Origin: Fidelibacterota bacterium
Lineage (GTDB): Bacteria; Fidelibacterota; Marinisomatia; Marinisomatales; TCS55
DNA: 61,570 nt
Assembly (NCBI GenBank): GCA_030746535.1
Contig: JASLML010000002.1
Location: 1 to 61,570 of the forward strand
Direction of reading: 5' to 3'
Below, one piece after another: positions 51,675 to 61,068 of the stretch. Positions within the stretch are counted from its first letter, which is position 1; each line of letters starts with the position of its first letter. The notes under the pieces were generated by a model that searched no databases, was not told the origin of the DNA, and saw only the letters and a program-made list of their open reading frames with translations. The position numbers and the translations under genes were made by a program.

Positions 51675-51770
51675 CCCTTTAAACCGGTCCTGTGAGACGG
51701 TAAGGGCAGTGAATGAGACCTCCGTCTCTGTATTCCGCAAGCGCGGAAAGCAGCTGCCCGGGGGTTTTTT
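51675..51770 (+). promoter_or_regulatory. PyrR-binding attenuator leader of the pyrRBC operon
   Basis: CCCTTTAAACCGGTCCTGTGAGACGGTAAGGG resembles the PyrR binding hairpin (GTCCnGnGAGRC loop). A terminator-like stem then T6 lies just before the pyrR start. Confidence 0.88.
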
Positions 51771-51784
51771 GTTAGGAAGAAGAC

Positions 51785-52345
51785 ATGACAAAACCGAAAC
51801 AGAAACTGCTCTTCGATGAGACGGAAATCAAAAGCATGGTTATCCGGCTCAGCCATGAGATTTTGGAACACAATCCCAATACGGATGATCTTCTGCTTAT
51901 CGGCATTCAGACGCGCGGCGAACCGCTTGCGAAACGCATCCATTCCGAACTGAAAAAAATATCCAAAACAGACGTGCCGATGGGCGAAGTGAATATTGCA
52001 TTTCACCGTGACGATTTCCGCGAACGGCTGGTAGTTCCGCAAGTGAAGGGTTCCGACATCCCCGTTTCCGTGGATGATAAAACGGTCGTTCTTGTGGATG
52101 ACGTTTTGTTCACCGGCAGGACGATCCGCGCTGCGATGGATGAACTTTTTACTTATGGCCGTCCGGCAAAAATACAGCTCTGTGTGCTTGTGGACCGAGG
52201 CCACAGAGAAATTCCGATCCGCGGTGATTATGTCGGTAAAAATATTCCGACGAGCGAAGGCGAGCACGTCAATGTATTGCTGAAAGAAATAGACGGGGAG
52301 GACGCTATCCTTCTGCTTTCATTCAAGGAGGATGTCGATGCTTGA
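51785..52345 (+). CDS. pyrR: Bifunctional pyr operon regulator / uracil phosphoribosyltransferase
   Basis: LLIGIQTRGEPLAKRI, TVVLVDDVLFTGRTIRAAMDEL, LVDRGHREIPIRGDYVGKNIPTS. Confidence 0.97.
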   Translation: MTKPKQKLLFDETEIKSMVIRLSHEILEHNPNTDDLLLIGIQTRGEPLAKRIHSELKKISKTDVPMGEVNIAFHRDDFRERLVVPQVKGSDIPVSVDDKTVVLVDDVLFTGRTIRAAMDELFTYGRPAKIQLCVLVDRGHREIPIRGDYVGKNIPTSEGEHVNVLLKEIDGEDAILLLSFKEDVDA

Positions 52346-53264
52346 GCAGAAACATTTGCTTGGTCTGGATGGATATCCGGCGAAGGATATAGAAACCATC
52401 ATCGATACGGCCTTTTCGTTCCGCGAAGTGCTCGACCGGCCGATTAAAAAAGTACCGTCGCTTCAGGGGAAAACGATTGTAAACCTCTTTTTCGAAAATT
52501 CCACGCGCACGCGCATCAGTTTTGAGCTCGCCCAGAAAAGGCTTAGCGCGGACACGGTCAATTTTTCGGCGTCAACATCCAGCCTGAAAAAAGGCGAAAG
52601 TTTTAAGGACACCGCTCAAAATATCGAAGCAATGAAAATTGACGCTGTCGTGATGCGCCATCCCGATCCCGGCGCACCACTGCATTTAACAAAACACGTG
52701 GATGCCGTTGTCATCAATGCGGGGGACGGCAAGCACGAGCATCCCACGCAGGCGATTTTAGATATGATGAGCCTTAAGGAAGTGTTCGGGAAGATCGAAG
52801 GGCTGAATGTGGCGCTTGTCGGCGATATTTCCCACAGCCGCGTGGCGCTGAGCAATATCCACGGACTGAAAGCACTCGGCGCAAATGTGACGGTCTGCGG
52901 CCCGCCGACACTGATACCGCCGCATATCGGATCGCTTGGCGTAACCGTGAGCCACGACCTTGATGAAGTGATCGAATGGGCGGATGCGCTCAATATATTA
53001 CGGATTCAGATGGAGCGCATGGGCGTGGGGCTTTTTCCATCGGTGCGGGAGTACAGGGATGTGTTCGGCGTGAATACCGAACGGCTGGATCGCCATAAAA
53101 AAGAACTCATTATTATGCATCCGGGGCCGATGAACCGCGGCATCGAAATTGATAGCGCTGTTGCGGACAGCAAACAGGCGATCATTCTTGATCAGGTGCT
53201 GAACGGCGTGGCTTCGCGGATGGCGATTTTATATCTGCTTCTCGGTGGAAAGGCGGAAGAATGA
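52332..53264 (+). CDS. pyrB: Aspartate carbamoyltransferase catalytic subunit
   Basis: FFENSTRTRISFELAQKRL, MRHPDPGAP, NAGDGKHEHPTQAILD, HPGPMNRGIEID. Start may be 52338. Confidence 0.97.
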   Translation: MSMLEQKHLLGLDGYPAKDIETIIDTAFSFREVLDRPIKKVPSLQGKTIVNLFFENSTRTRISFELAQKRLSADTVNFSASTSSLKKGESFKDTAQNIEAMKIDAVVMRHPDPGAPLHLTKHVDAVVINAGDGKHEHPTQAILDMMSLKEVFGKIEGLNVALVGDISHSRVALSNIHGLKALGANVTVCGPPTLIPPHIGSLGVTVSHDLDEVIEWADALNILRIQMERMGVGLFPSVREYRDVFGVNTERLDRHKKELIIMHPGPMNRGIEIDSAVADSKQAIILDQVLNGVASRMAILYLLLGGKAEE

Positions 53265-54550
53265 AGATAAGGAAACTGCCGAAAACGACTTTTCTGAAAG
53301 GCGGAACCGTACTTGATCCGCTGAAAGAGACGTCCGCTAAAAAAGATGTGCTGATTGTAAACGGAAAAATCAAATCTGTGGGAAAAGGAAAAGCACCGGC
53401 ATCATCAGAAGTTGTAGACTGCACCGGAAAAGTGATTACACACGGATTCTGCGACGTGCATGTGCATTTCCGCGAACCGGGACGGGAAGACAAGGAAACG
53501 CTTCAGACCGGATCACGAGCAGCGCTTGCCGGAGGATTCACGAGAGTATGTGTTATGCCAAATACCGATCCGCCGCTGGATTCGCCGGAATCCATTCGTT
53601 TCATCGCGGAAAAGGCGGAGGACTGTCCGGTGCATATTCATCCGATCGGCGCCGTTACCAAAGGGCAGAAAGGATCCGAAATTACCGAAATGTCCGCGAT
53701 GGTGCGTGAAGGCGCCGTCGCATTCAGCGATGACGGCATTCCGATCGCAAATGCGGCTGTGATGCGCAGGGCTCTTGAATATGCATCTATGCTCGGCAAA
53801 CCGATCATCAATCATGCGGAAGATCTTGACTTGCGTGATGACGGAGTAATGCATGAAGGCGAAATGTCCCTGAAACTCGGGCTGGACGGCAATCCGGCAC
53901 TTGCAGAGTCGCTGATGGTTTTGCGTGACCTCGATCTGGCAAAACTTGCGAGCGCATTTGTGCATATTCCGCACGTCAGCACAAGAGAAAGCGTACAGCA
54001 TATTGTGGTTGCAAAAAAAGGGGGAACGCCTGTTAGCGCCGAAGTTTCGCCGCATCACCTGTATTTTAATGACACTGCGCTGAATTCCTACAATACCAAT
54101 TTTAAGGTAGCGCCGCCGCTGAGAGAAGAAGCGGACCGAAAGGCGCTGGTAAAAGGAATCGTATCGGGTACCATTGACTGCATCGCCACGGATCATGCAC
54201 CGCACACAATTGAGGAGAAAGAAGCAACATTTGTCAATGCACCGTTCGGTATGATCGGATTGGAATCCTGCTTTGGCGCAGTCCATACCGTTTTGATGAA
54301 AGAAAAGCAAATGACTCTGGCGAACATTGTAAAACTCATGACGGTAAATCCGAGGAACATCATGGGTTTTGAAACAGATTTATTTAAGACCGGAACAGAA
54401 GCGGAGTTGACCGTGCTTGATCCGAAAGAATCCTGGACTTTCGATGAGGATTCCATTTATTCACGGTCAAAGAATTCACCTTATATTGGCGAAATTTTTA
54501 CGGGAAAAGTGGATTCGGTTATTACCAAAGGGAACATAACTGATCTCTAA
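53261..54550 (+). CDS. pyrC: Dihydroorotase
   Basis: GFCDVHVHFREPGREDKET, SAEVSPHHLYFND, DCIATDHAPHTIEEKE. Confidence 0.95.
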   Translation: MKIRKLPKTTFLKGGTVLDPLKETSAKKDVLIVNGKIKSVGKGKAPASSEVVDCTGKVITHGFCDVHVHFREPGREDKETLQTGSRAALAGGFTRVCVMPNTDPPLDSPESIRFIAEKAEDCPVHIHPIGAVTKGQKGSEITEMSAMVREGAVAFSDDGIPIANAAVMRRALEYASMLGKPIINHAEDLDLRDDGVMHEGEMSLKLGLDGNPALAESLMVLRDLDLAKLASAFVHIPHVSTRESVQHIVVAKKGGTPVSAEVSPHHLYFNDTALNSYNTNFKVAPPLREEADRKALVKGIVSGTIDCIATDHAPHTIEEKEATFVNAPFGMIGLESCFGAVHTVLMKEKQMTLANIVKLMTVNPRNIMGFETDLFKTGTEAELTVLDPKESWTFDEDSIYSRSKNSPYIGEIFTGKVDSVITKGNITDL

Positions 54551-54626
54551 AACAGTTGTTATTTTTTCTTTATAATTACTTTGAAACTGAAGATATATTT
54601 ATCTAATTTCGTCAGCTTTTTTCGAT

Positions 54627-55064
54627 GTGAAAATCATGAGAACAAAAACACTCAAAGCACATGAAATAACACGCGACTGGTTTATCGCCGACGCCACGGG
54701 GAAAACCCTCGGCAGATTCTCGAGTCAGGTCGCCCAGATATTAAGAGGCAAGCATAAGCCTGCCTTCAGCCCGCATTTGGATATGGGGGATTTTGTTGTT
54801 GTAGTCAATGCCGACAAAATCAAAATGTCCGGCGACAAGGAATCTAAAAAGGAATATTTTAAGCATTCGGGGTATCCCGGCGGAATGTCCTTGACGGATT
54901 ATCAGCAGCTCATGAAAACACATCCCGAAAGAATTGTAACCGGATCGGTAAAAGGCATGTTGCCGAAAAACCGGCTCGGTAGAAAATTGATGTCCCATTT
55001 AAAAGTGTACGCCGGAGAAGATCACCCGCACGCAGCACAAAACCCGAAACCGCTGGATATTTAA
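54627..55064 (+). CDS. rplM: 50S ribosomal protein L13
   Basis: RDWFIADATGKTLGRFSSQVAQILRGKHKPAFSPHLDMGDFVVVVNADKI. Start may be 54636 (MRTKT). Confidence 0.97.
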   Translation: MKIMRTKTLKAHEITRDWFIADATGKTLGRFSSQVAQILRGKHKPAFSPHLDMGDFVVVVNADKIKMSGDKESKKEYFKHSGYPGGMSLTDYQQLMKTHPERIVTGSVKGMLPKNRLGRKLMSHLKVYAGEDHPHAAQNPKPLDI

Positions 55065-55456
55065 TGTCAGATAATACCCATGTAGCAGTTGGAAGACGAA
55101 AACGGTCCGTAGCCCGAGTTTATCTCAAACCGGGGAAAGGCAACATTGCCGTAAACGGCCGTCCCTTTAAAGATTATCTCTGCAGGGATGTGCTCGCAAC
55201 CATTGTTTCTCAACCCCTCATGGAAGTGGAAGCAGCAGAATCATTTGACATTAATGCAAAAGTATACGGAGGCGGACTAACAGGCCAGGCCGGAGCTCTC
55301 AGGCTCGGAATCGCACGAGCGCTGATTGCCGCAAGCCCGTCGTACCGTCCTGCGCTGAAAAAAGCAGGATTTTTAACTAGAGATGCCCGCGTTGTGGAAC
55401 GAAAGAAATACGGACAGCCCGGCGCCCGCAAACGATTCCAATTTTCGAAGAGGTAA
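55064..55456 (+). CDS. rpsI: 30S ribosomal protein S9
   Basis: [28 protein letters not shown]-terminal [14 protein letters not shown]. Confidence 0.98.
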   Translation: MSDNTHVAVGRRKRSVARVYLKPGKGNIAVNGRPFKDYLCRDVLATIVSQPLMEVEAAESFDINAKVYGGGLTGQAGALRLGIARALIAASPSYRPALKKAGFLTRDARVVERKKYGQPGARKRFQFSKR

Positions 55457-55457
55457 T

Positions 55458-56315
55458 ATGTCGGAAATCAAATTTGAAGACCTTCTTGCAACCGGTGCCC
55501 ATTTTGGGCATGTAACCCGGAAATGGCACCCCAGTTTTAAGCCGTACATCCTTATGGAAAAAAACGGCGTCTACATCATCAACCTCGAAGAAACCATTAA
55601 ATGCCTTGAAAAAGCCTGCGAACTGATTCGTTCAATCGTGAAGCGCAACGGCGAAGTACTCTTTGTCGGAACGAAAAAAGCCGCCCGTGATATTGTTCAG
55701 GAAGAGGCTGACCGCTGCGGTATGTTCTACGTGGTGGAGCGCTGGCTCGGCGGAACGCTAACTAATTTTTCCACTATCCGCAAAAGTATCAAACGATTGC
55801 AACTTCTTGAAAAGGAAGGATCCAGCATCTACGAAAACATGACCAAAAAAGAAGTACAGATGCTGAACCGTGAGCGGATCAAACTTGCCGATCAGCACAG
55901 AGGTATCAAAGATATGAAGCGCCTTCCGGATGTTATTGTTGTTGTGGACGGCAAATATGAAACCACCGCGATCCAGGAAGCCAAAAGATTAGAAATTCCG
56001 ATTGTTGCGCTAGTGGACAGCAACACGGATCCAAACATTGTTCCCTACCCGATTCCCGGAAATGATGATTCCATCCGGACCATACACCTGATCGTCGGCG
56101 CCATTGCAGATGAAATTATTGCCGTTAGAGAAGGCGTGAATGCTTCTTTGGATGAACCGTCAGCAAATGGTGAGACCAAATCCGAAGAAGTGAAACCTGC
56201 CGAACCAAAAACTAAGGCAGCATTCGAAGAATCATCACTGGAGCCGAAAGCATCTGCTGAAGAATCGGCAATTGAGGAACCAGCAGAAAAAAAGGAAAAT
56301 TCAGAAGACTCATGA
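55458..56315 (+). CDS. rpsB: 30S ribosomal protein S2 with acidic C-terminal extension
   Basis: [58 protein letters not shown] at 55458. Confidence 0.97.
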   Translation: MSEIKFEDLLATGAHFGHVTRKWHPSFKPYILMEKNGVYIINLEETIKCLEKACELIRSIVKRNGEVLFVGTKKAARDIVQEEADRCGMFYVVERWLGGTLTNFSTIRKSIKRLQLLEKEGSSIYENMTKKEVQMLNRERIKLADQHRGIKDMKRLPDVIVVVDGKYETTAIQEAKRLEIPIVALVDSNTDPNIVPYPIPGNDDSIRTIHLIVGAIADEIIAVREGVNASLDEPSANGETKSEEVKPAEPKTKAAFEESSLEPKASAEESAIEEPAEKKENSEDS

Positions 56316-56929
56316 GTATTGATGCAGCATTAGTAAAAGAATTACGCGATAAAACAGGCGCCGGAATGATGGACTGCAAAAAGGCGCTGTCAGAAAACGG
56401 CGGCGACTTAGATAAGGCCATTGACTATTTAAGGAAATCTGGTATTGCCAAAGCCGCCAAAAAAGGTGTACGCACCGCGAAAGAAGGCATTGTTTTTTCT
56501 TACATCCATCATGGCGGACGCCTCGGTGTTTTACTTGAGATCAACTGCGAAACCGATTTTGTTGCCAAAACATCCGGATTTCAGGAATTGGCTCATAATA
56601 TTGCCATGCAGGTAGCCGCAACAAATCCGGCAGCCGTAAGGCAGGAAGACCTTTCGGAAGCAGACATTTCCAAAGAGCGTGAAATTTATGAAGAGCAGGC
56701 CAAGGCATCCGGAAAACCCGACAATGTGATTGAAAAAATCGTTGAAGGACGCCTTGAAAAATACTACCAGGAAGTGTGCCTCCTGAATCAGCAGTTCATT
56801 AAAGATCCCGATAAGAAAGTCGGCGATCTCATCACAGAAGCGGTAACATCTCTCGGTGAGAATATCCAGATTAGCCGCTTCACTCGTTACGCCATTGGTG
56901 AAATGGGCGTTAACGGGCAAATGTCCTAA
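56312..56929 (+). CDS. tsf: Elongation factor Ts
   Basis: [44 protein letters not shown]. Confidence 0.98.
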   Translation: MSIDAALVKELRDKTGAGMMDCKKALSENGGDLDKAIDYLRKSGIAKAAKKGVRTAKEGIVFSYIHHGGRLGVLLEINCETDFVAKTSGFQELAHNIAMQVAATNPAAVRQEDLSEADISKEREIYEEQAKASGKPDNVIEKIVEGRLEKYYQEVCLLNQQFIKDPDKKVGDLITEAVTSLGENIQISRFTRYAIGEMGVNGQMS

Positions 56930-56937
56930 ATATCACT

Positions 56938-57654
56938 GTGTCCAACCCCGTTTATAAGCGGGTCCTTCTCAAGCTCAGCGGAGAAGTCCTGGCCGGAAAT
57001 GAAGGCTTCGGGATTGATCCGAAACGGGCACATTCTCTTGCAGAAGAAATCAAATCCGTTCGCGATCTCGGTGTGGATGTCGGGCTTATCATCGGTGCCG
57101 GAAATTTATTCCGCGGTGTTAAGGCAGCAGGAAAAGGAATGGACAGAGTTACCGGCGATTATCTTGGCATGCTTGCCACCATCATGAATGCAATCAGTGT
57201 GCAGGATGCCTTGGAACATTTAGATTGTGATACGCGAACGCTTTCCGCCATCAGTGTTTCGCAAATTGCGGAACCGTACATTCGCCGAAGGGCGCTTCGC
57301 CATTTGGAAAAAGGCCGTGTGGTGATCGTCGCCGGCGGAACAGGAAATCCCTATTTTACCACAGATACTGCTGCCGTGCTTCGTGCCACCGAACTCAAAG
57401 CGGATGTTGTCCTGAAAGGCACCAAAGTTGATGGTGTGTTTGACAAAGATCCCGAAGTATATTCGGATGCAGTGAAATTTGATACGATTACATTCAAGGA
57501 AGTTCTGACGCAGGAATTGCGTGTGATGGATTTGACGGCAATTACGCTTTGCAAAGAAAATGAATTGCCGCTCCGCGTTTTTAACATCAACGCCTCCGGT
57601 GACTTTAAACGGATCGTGCTTGGTGAAACGATCGGAACGTTGGTGAAGGATTAA
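56938..57654 (+). CDS. pyrH: UMP kinase
   Basis: KRVLLKLSGEVLAG, GLIIGAGNLFRGV, DRVTGDYLGMLATIMNAISVQDAL, VIVAGGTGNPYFTTDTAAVLRATE. GTG start. Confidence 0.98.
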   Translation: MSNPVYKRVLLKLSGEVLAGNEGFGIDPKRAHSLAEEIKSVRDLGVDVGLIIGAGNLFRGVKAAGKGMDRVTGDYLGMLATIMNAISVQDALEHLDCDTRTLSAISVSQIAEPYIRRRALRHLEKGRVVIVAGGTGNPYFTTDTAAVLRATELKADVVLKGTKVDGVFDKDPEVYSDAVKFDTITFKEVLTQELRVMDLTAITLCKENELPLRVFNINASGDFKRIVLGETIGTLVKD

Positions 57655-57658
57655 CACA

Positions 57659-58216
57659 ATGCTGGATGAAATTCAAAGTGACGCAAAACACCGCATGGAT
57701 CAGGCCGTGGAGCATACGCGGATGGAACTTGTTAAGATCAGAACCGGCCGCGCGAATCCTGAAGTACTGAATTCTGTTACAGTAGATTATTACGGAACGA
57801 AGACGCCGCTGAATCAGATATCAAACATTACGGTTCCGGAAGCAAGGCTCATCACCATTCAGCCGTTTGAAAAACATTTGATTCCGGAGATTGAAAAAGC
57901 AATTATGGATAGCAACATCGGACTCACGCCGAACAACAACGGAACGGCGATCCTGCTTCCAGTTCCTGCACTGTCGGAAGAGCGGAGGAAAGATTTAATC
58001 CGGATGGTTCACCAGCAGGTGGAGGAAGGACGAGTGGCAGTTCGCAACGTACGAAGGGATGCGATTCATCATGTTCGGGATTACGGGAAAGAGGAGCATA
58101 TTTCCGAGGATGAAATCAGAATGGTCGAACAGGATATGCAGGAAATGACTGATAAGCATGTGGAATCGCTTAATACGCTGCAGGAACATAAAGAAAAAGA
58201 GCTGATGGAATTCTAA
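57659..58216 (+). CDS. frr: Ribosome recycling factor
   Basis: KIRTGRANPEVLNSVTVDYYGTKTPLNQISNITVPEARLITIQPFEKHLIPEIEKAI. Confidence 0.98.
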   Translation: MLDEIQSDAKHRMDQAVEHTRMELVKIRTGRANPEVLNSVTVDYYGTKTPLNQISNITVPEARLITIQPFEKHLIPEIEKAIMDSNIGLTPNNNGTAILLPVPALSEERRKDLIRMVHQQVEEGRVAVRNVRRDAIHHVRDYGKEEHISEDEIRMVEQDMQEMTDKHVESLNTLQEHKEKELMEF

Positions 58217-58240
58217 ATGGCTGGAAACATTTTGGTAATA

Positions 58241-58272
58241 AAAAAAGCCTCCCCAAAAGGGAGGCTTTTTTT
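58241..58272. terminator. Bidirectional intrinsic terminator between frr (+) and nrdJ (-)
   Basis: AAAAAA-GCCTCCC-CAAAA-GGGAGGC-TTTTTTT between convergent genes. Confidence 0.93.
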
Positions 58273-58292
58273 ATGATCGATGAATGAACCGT

Positions 58293-60719
58293 TTATTCAC
58301 ATTTTGAAAATCCGCATCCAGGGCAGGTGACGCAACCGCCTTCGTGGGTGACGTCGCTTCCGCAGTCTGGACAGGTTGAAATATTCTTGAATGTGAAATC
58401 TGTTACGGGCTTGCCGCTTGTCTCTGCATCCGAGACCATCGTGAACTGGGCGCCGGGATGCTCTTCATCGGTTCCGTTGGGGCGTCCGTCCTTCAAATAA
58501 TCATCAAGAGCTTTGCCAATAGCATCGGGAGTGGATAAGACAAGTCGCCCATCTTCCCATGCGGGATTTGGGCCGCTGATGCCTTTTAATTGTTTTACAA
58601 TAGCATGCGGATCAATGCCGGACCGGAGTGCGAGTGAAATCAATCGGCTAATGGCCTCTGACTGGGCTGCGGCATTTCCGCCGGCTTTTCCGATGGTTGT
58701 AAATATTTCGCACAGGCCGTTCTCATCTTCGTTGATGGTGATGTAGAGCGATCCTTCTCCTGTGCGGATGCGCCGTGTCTGGCCTTTGGTTGTGCCGGGC
58801 CGGTTTCGCGGCGCTTTGGACCCGCGCGGTTCGATCGCTTCGGCGGGCATGAACTCCTGCTGGCCGTTTGTCTGGGGAATTTCTTTCTCTTCATCTTTTT
58901 CTGTAATGAGAATGCCTTCACGGCTGCCTTCACGGTACACCGTAATTCCTTTAAGGCCTTCTTTATACGCAGTGATGTAAATATCGCCGACTGTTTCCAC
59001 ATCAATTTCATTCGGAAGATTGACGGTGGATGAAATGGATGAGTCGATATATTTCTGAATTACGCCCTGCATCTTTACGCGGAAATACGGATCAATGTCG
59101 TGGGACGTCACCACGAAGTCCGGAAGGTTTTCATCCGAGCCGAATAATTTTTCAATGATCGGATGATAGACTTTGTATTCGTCAAATGTTTTTCCGTATC
59201 CGCCATCATTCTTTTTTACACGCCTCATGTAGGATGTCGCAAAAATTGGTTCTATGCCGGATGTGACTCTGGCAACTATTGCGCCGCTTCCTGTCGGCGG
59301 AACGGTGAGTACGGTGGAGTTCCGGATGCCGTTTTCGCGAATCTTGTCTCGGAGGCGCTTGGGCAGATTCTTGATAAATTTACTTTTGCTGTAGCCGTCC
59401 CAGTCAAAATTTGGGAAGATGTTCTTTTCACGGGCGAGATCAGCGCTGGTTTCATACGCCGTATTTCGGAACATGCTCATAATTTGGTCAATGGTTTCCA
59501 GCGCATCTTCGCTGTCATACTTTGTTCCCATTTTCACCAACATATCACCGAGCCCGAGAATTCCGAGACCGATACGCCTGTCATTTTTAGCATTAGCCTG
59601 CTGAGATTTCAGCGCATGCCTATCGAGGTTGTAATCAATCACGTTATCAAGAAAACGTGTAGCGAACTGCACACATTCCTTGAATTCGTCAATCATAAAA
59701 TTTCCTTTTTCATCCACGAAACGTTCAAGATTTATGGATCCGAGGTTGCAGCATCCGCCGTCGGGCAAAGGCTGTTCTGCGCAGGGATTGGTGGAAACCA
59801 GAGGACTGCAATATTCCGCATTATGGTATTCTTTCATTGTGTCCCAGTACAGTAGTCCAGGTTCGGCGCTGGCGTGCGCATATTCAATGATCCGGTTCCA
59901 AAGGTCCTTGGCACGGATCGTTTTATATACTTCACCTTCGTAGGTGAGGTCGAAATCCGTATCATTCTCCACCGCGTTCATGAATGCGTGCGTAAGGAGG
60001 ACGGAAATGTTGGAATATTTTACCATATCTACATCGCCGGTTTTGATCTCGATGAATTTTTCAATATCGGGATGATCTACGCGAAGCGTCTGCATATTGG
60101 CGCCGCGCCTTCCGTGCTGGGCGATGGTATTGGTATTTTCGCTGTAGAGATTCATGAAGCCGGTCGGGCCGCAGGACTGTCCGCCGGTACCGTGAATATC
60201 ATCGCCGGAGGGGCGGAGGACCGAAAGGTCGTGCCCGCAGCCGCCGCCGAATTTGTAGGTCAACGCTTCTTCTCTAATGGCGCGGTAGATGGATTCCAGA
60301 TCATCATCCTTGATGGCAACAACGTAGCAGTTGTTGAGCGTGGTGGTAATGTCTTCCCGGCCGGCGCCGTGCATAATTCTGCCGCCGGGAGTAAAACGGA
60401 AATCCTCGAGGATAGACATAAATTTGGCTTCCCACTCGGTTTGGAGGCGTTTGGTTTTTTCAACGCCGGCGAGTGCTTTCGCCTGGCGTACCCAAAGTTC
60501 GTACGGATGTTTTTCCCACGGGGCGAGGTATTTGTTCTTCAGTACATCGGACCCGAGAGAGTCTCCTTTATAATATGTTTCGATGGTGTACGCTTCGGGA
60601 ATGTCGGGTTTGCCGTTTTCCGAGCGCTCGATTTCGCGGACTTTTTCTTCTACAAGTGATTTGATTTGTTCCTTTTGCCCATCTGAGTCTGCAAAAGGGA
60701 ACTCCATCGCTTCAGCCAT
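58293..60719 (-). CDS. nrdJ: Vitamin B12-dependent (class II) ribonucleotide reductase
   Basis: YKFGGGCGHDLSVLRPSGDDIHGTGGQSCGPTGFMNLYSENTNTIAQHGRRGANMQTLRVDHPDI, NPCAEQPLPDGGCCNLGSINL, C-terminal CPDCGSDVTHEGGCVTCPGCGFSKCE. Confidence 0.96.
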   Translation of the reverse strand: MAEAMEFPFADSDGQKEQIKSLVEEKVREIERSENGKPDIPEAYTIETYYKGDSLGSDVLKNKYLAPWEKHPYELWVRQAKALAGVEKTKRLQTEWEAKFMSILEDFRFTPGGRIMHGAGREDITTTLNNCYVVAIKDDDLESIYRAIREEALTYKFGGGCGHDLSVLRPSGDDIHGTGGQSCGPTGFMNLYSENTNTIAQHGRRGANMQTLRVDHPDIEKFIEIKTGDVDMVKYSNISVLLTHAFMNAVENDTDFDLTYEGEVYKTIRAKDLWNRIIEYAHASAEPGLLYWDTMKEYHNAEYCSPLVSTNPCAEQPLPDGGCCNLGSINLERFVDEKGNFMIDEFKECVQFATRFLDNVIDYNLDRHALKSQQANAKNDRRIGLGILGLGDMLVKMGTKYDSEDALETIDQIMSMFRNTAYETSADLAREKNIFPNFDWDGYSKSKFIKNLPKRLRDKIRENGIRNSTVLTVPPTGSGAIVARVTSGIEPIFATSYMRRVKKNDGGYGKTFDEYKVYHPIIEKLFGSDENLPDFVVTSHDIDPYFRVKMQGVIQKYIDSSISSTVNLPNEIDVETVGDIYITAYKEGLKGITVYREGSREGILITEKDEEKEIPQTNGQQEFMPAEAIEPRGSKAPRNRPGTTKGQTRRIRTGEGSLYITINEDENGLCEIFTTIGKAGGNAAAQSEAISRLISLALRSGIDPHAIVKQLKGISGPNPAWEDGRLVLSTPDAIGKALDDYLKDGRPNGTDEEHPGAQFTMVSDAETSGKPVTDFTFKNISTCPDCGSDVTHEGGCVTCPGCGFSKCE

Positions 60720-60754
60720 ATGTTATCCTAAATGGTATGTGGTACTAACCGTTT

Positions 60755-60775
60755 AAAAAAACCGCCTTAGGCCGG
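60755..60775 (-). terminator. Putative hairpin plus U-tract in the nrdJ 5' leader (possible attenuator)
   Basis: Minus strand reads CCGgCCTAAGGCGG-TTTTTTT (5-bp stem with one bulge, 3-nt loop, U7) about 35 nt upstream of the nrdJ ATG. Confidence 0.4.
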
Positions 60776-60816
60776 CAATGCGTGAAAAGAAGAAAAAAAG
60801 ACTTGGTTGGCAGGCC

Positions 60817-60846
60817 CAATATATTGCTCCATGAAAAGGCGGTCAA
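60817..60846 (-). promoter_or_regulatory. nrdJ sigma70-type promoter with NrdR-box-like palindrome over the -10
   Basis: Minus strand: TTGACC (60846-60841), 17-nt spacer, TATATT (60823-60818). CAATATATTG (60817-60826) is a perfect palindrome spanning the -10. Confidence 0.6.
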
Positions 60847-60900
60847 GAAGAAAAGTGGACTTTTCCATTTATTAAAGGAAAAAATCAGGCATACAAAAAG

Positions 60901-60920
60901 TTATCCACATTTTGTCAACA
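60901..60920 (+). promoter_or_regulatory. DnaA box plus degenerate second box
   Basis: TTATCCACA (60901-60909) is a consensus DnaA box. TTGTCAACA (60912-60920) matches 7/9, start-to-start spacing 11 bp. Confidence 0.5.
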
Positions 60921-61068
60921 GGATTTATGGAGGATTCACATTCGTACATATTTAGATTAATGATAAATAATATTTGATGATATTTTTTCATGCAAAAGCA
61001 GGTCTTTGTGTAGTATCGATGATCGTCAGAATTGTATAATTAAAATTTTTTTCACTAACTTAATTGAT

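Noticed and set aside
60720-60900. Cobalamin riboswitch upstream of nrdJ
   Set aside because: No convincing B12 box. Only a short CCTGCCA-like string is present, and the leader after the predicted promoter is too short.
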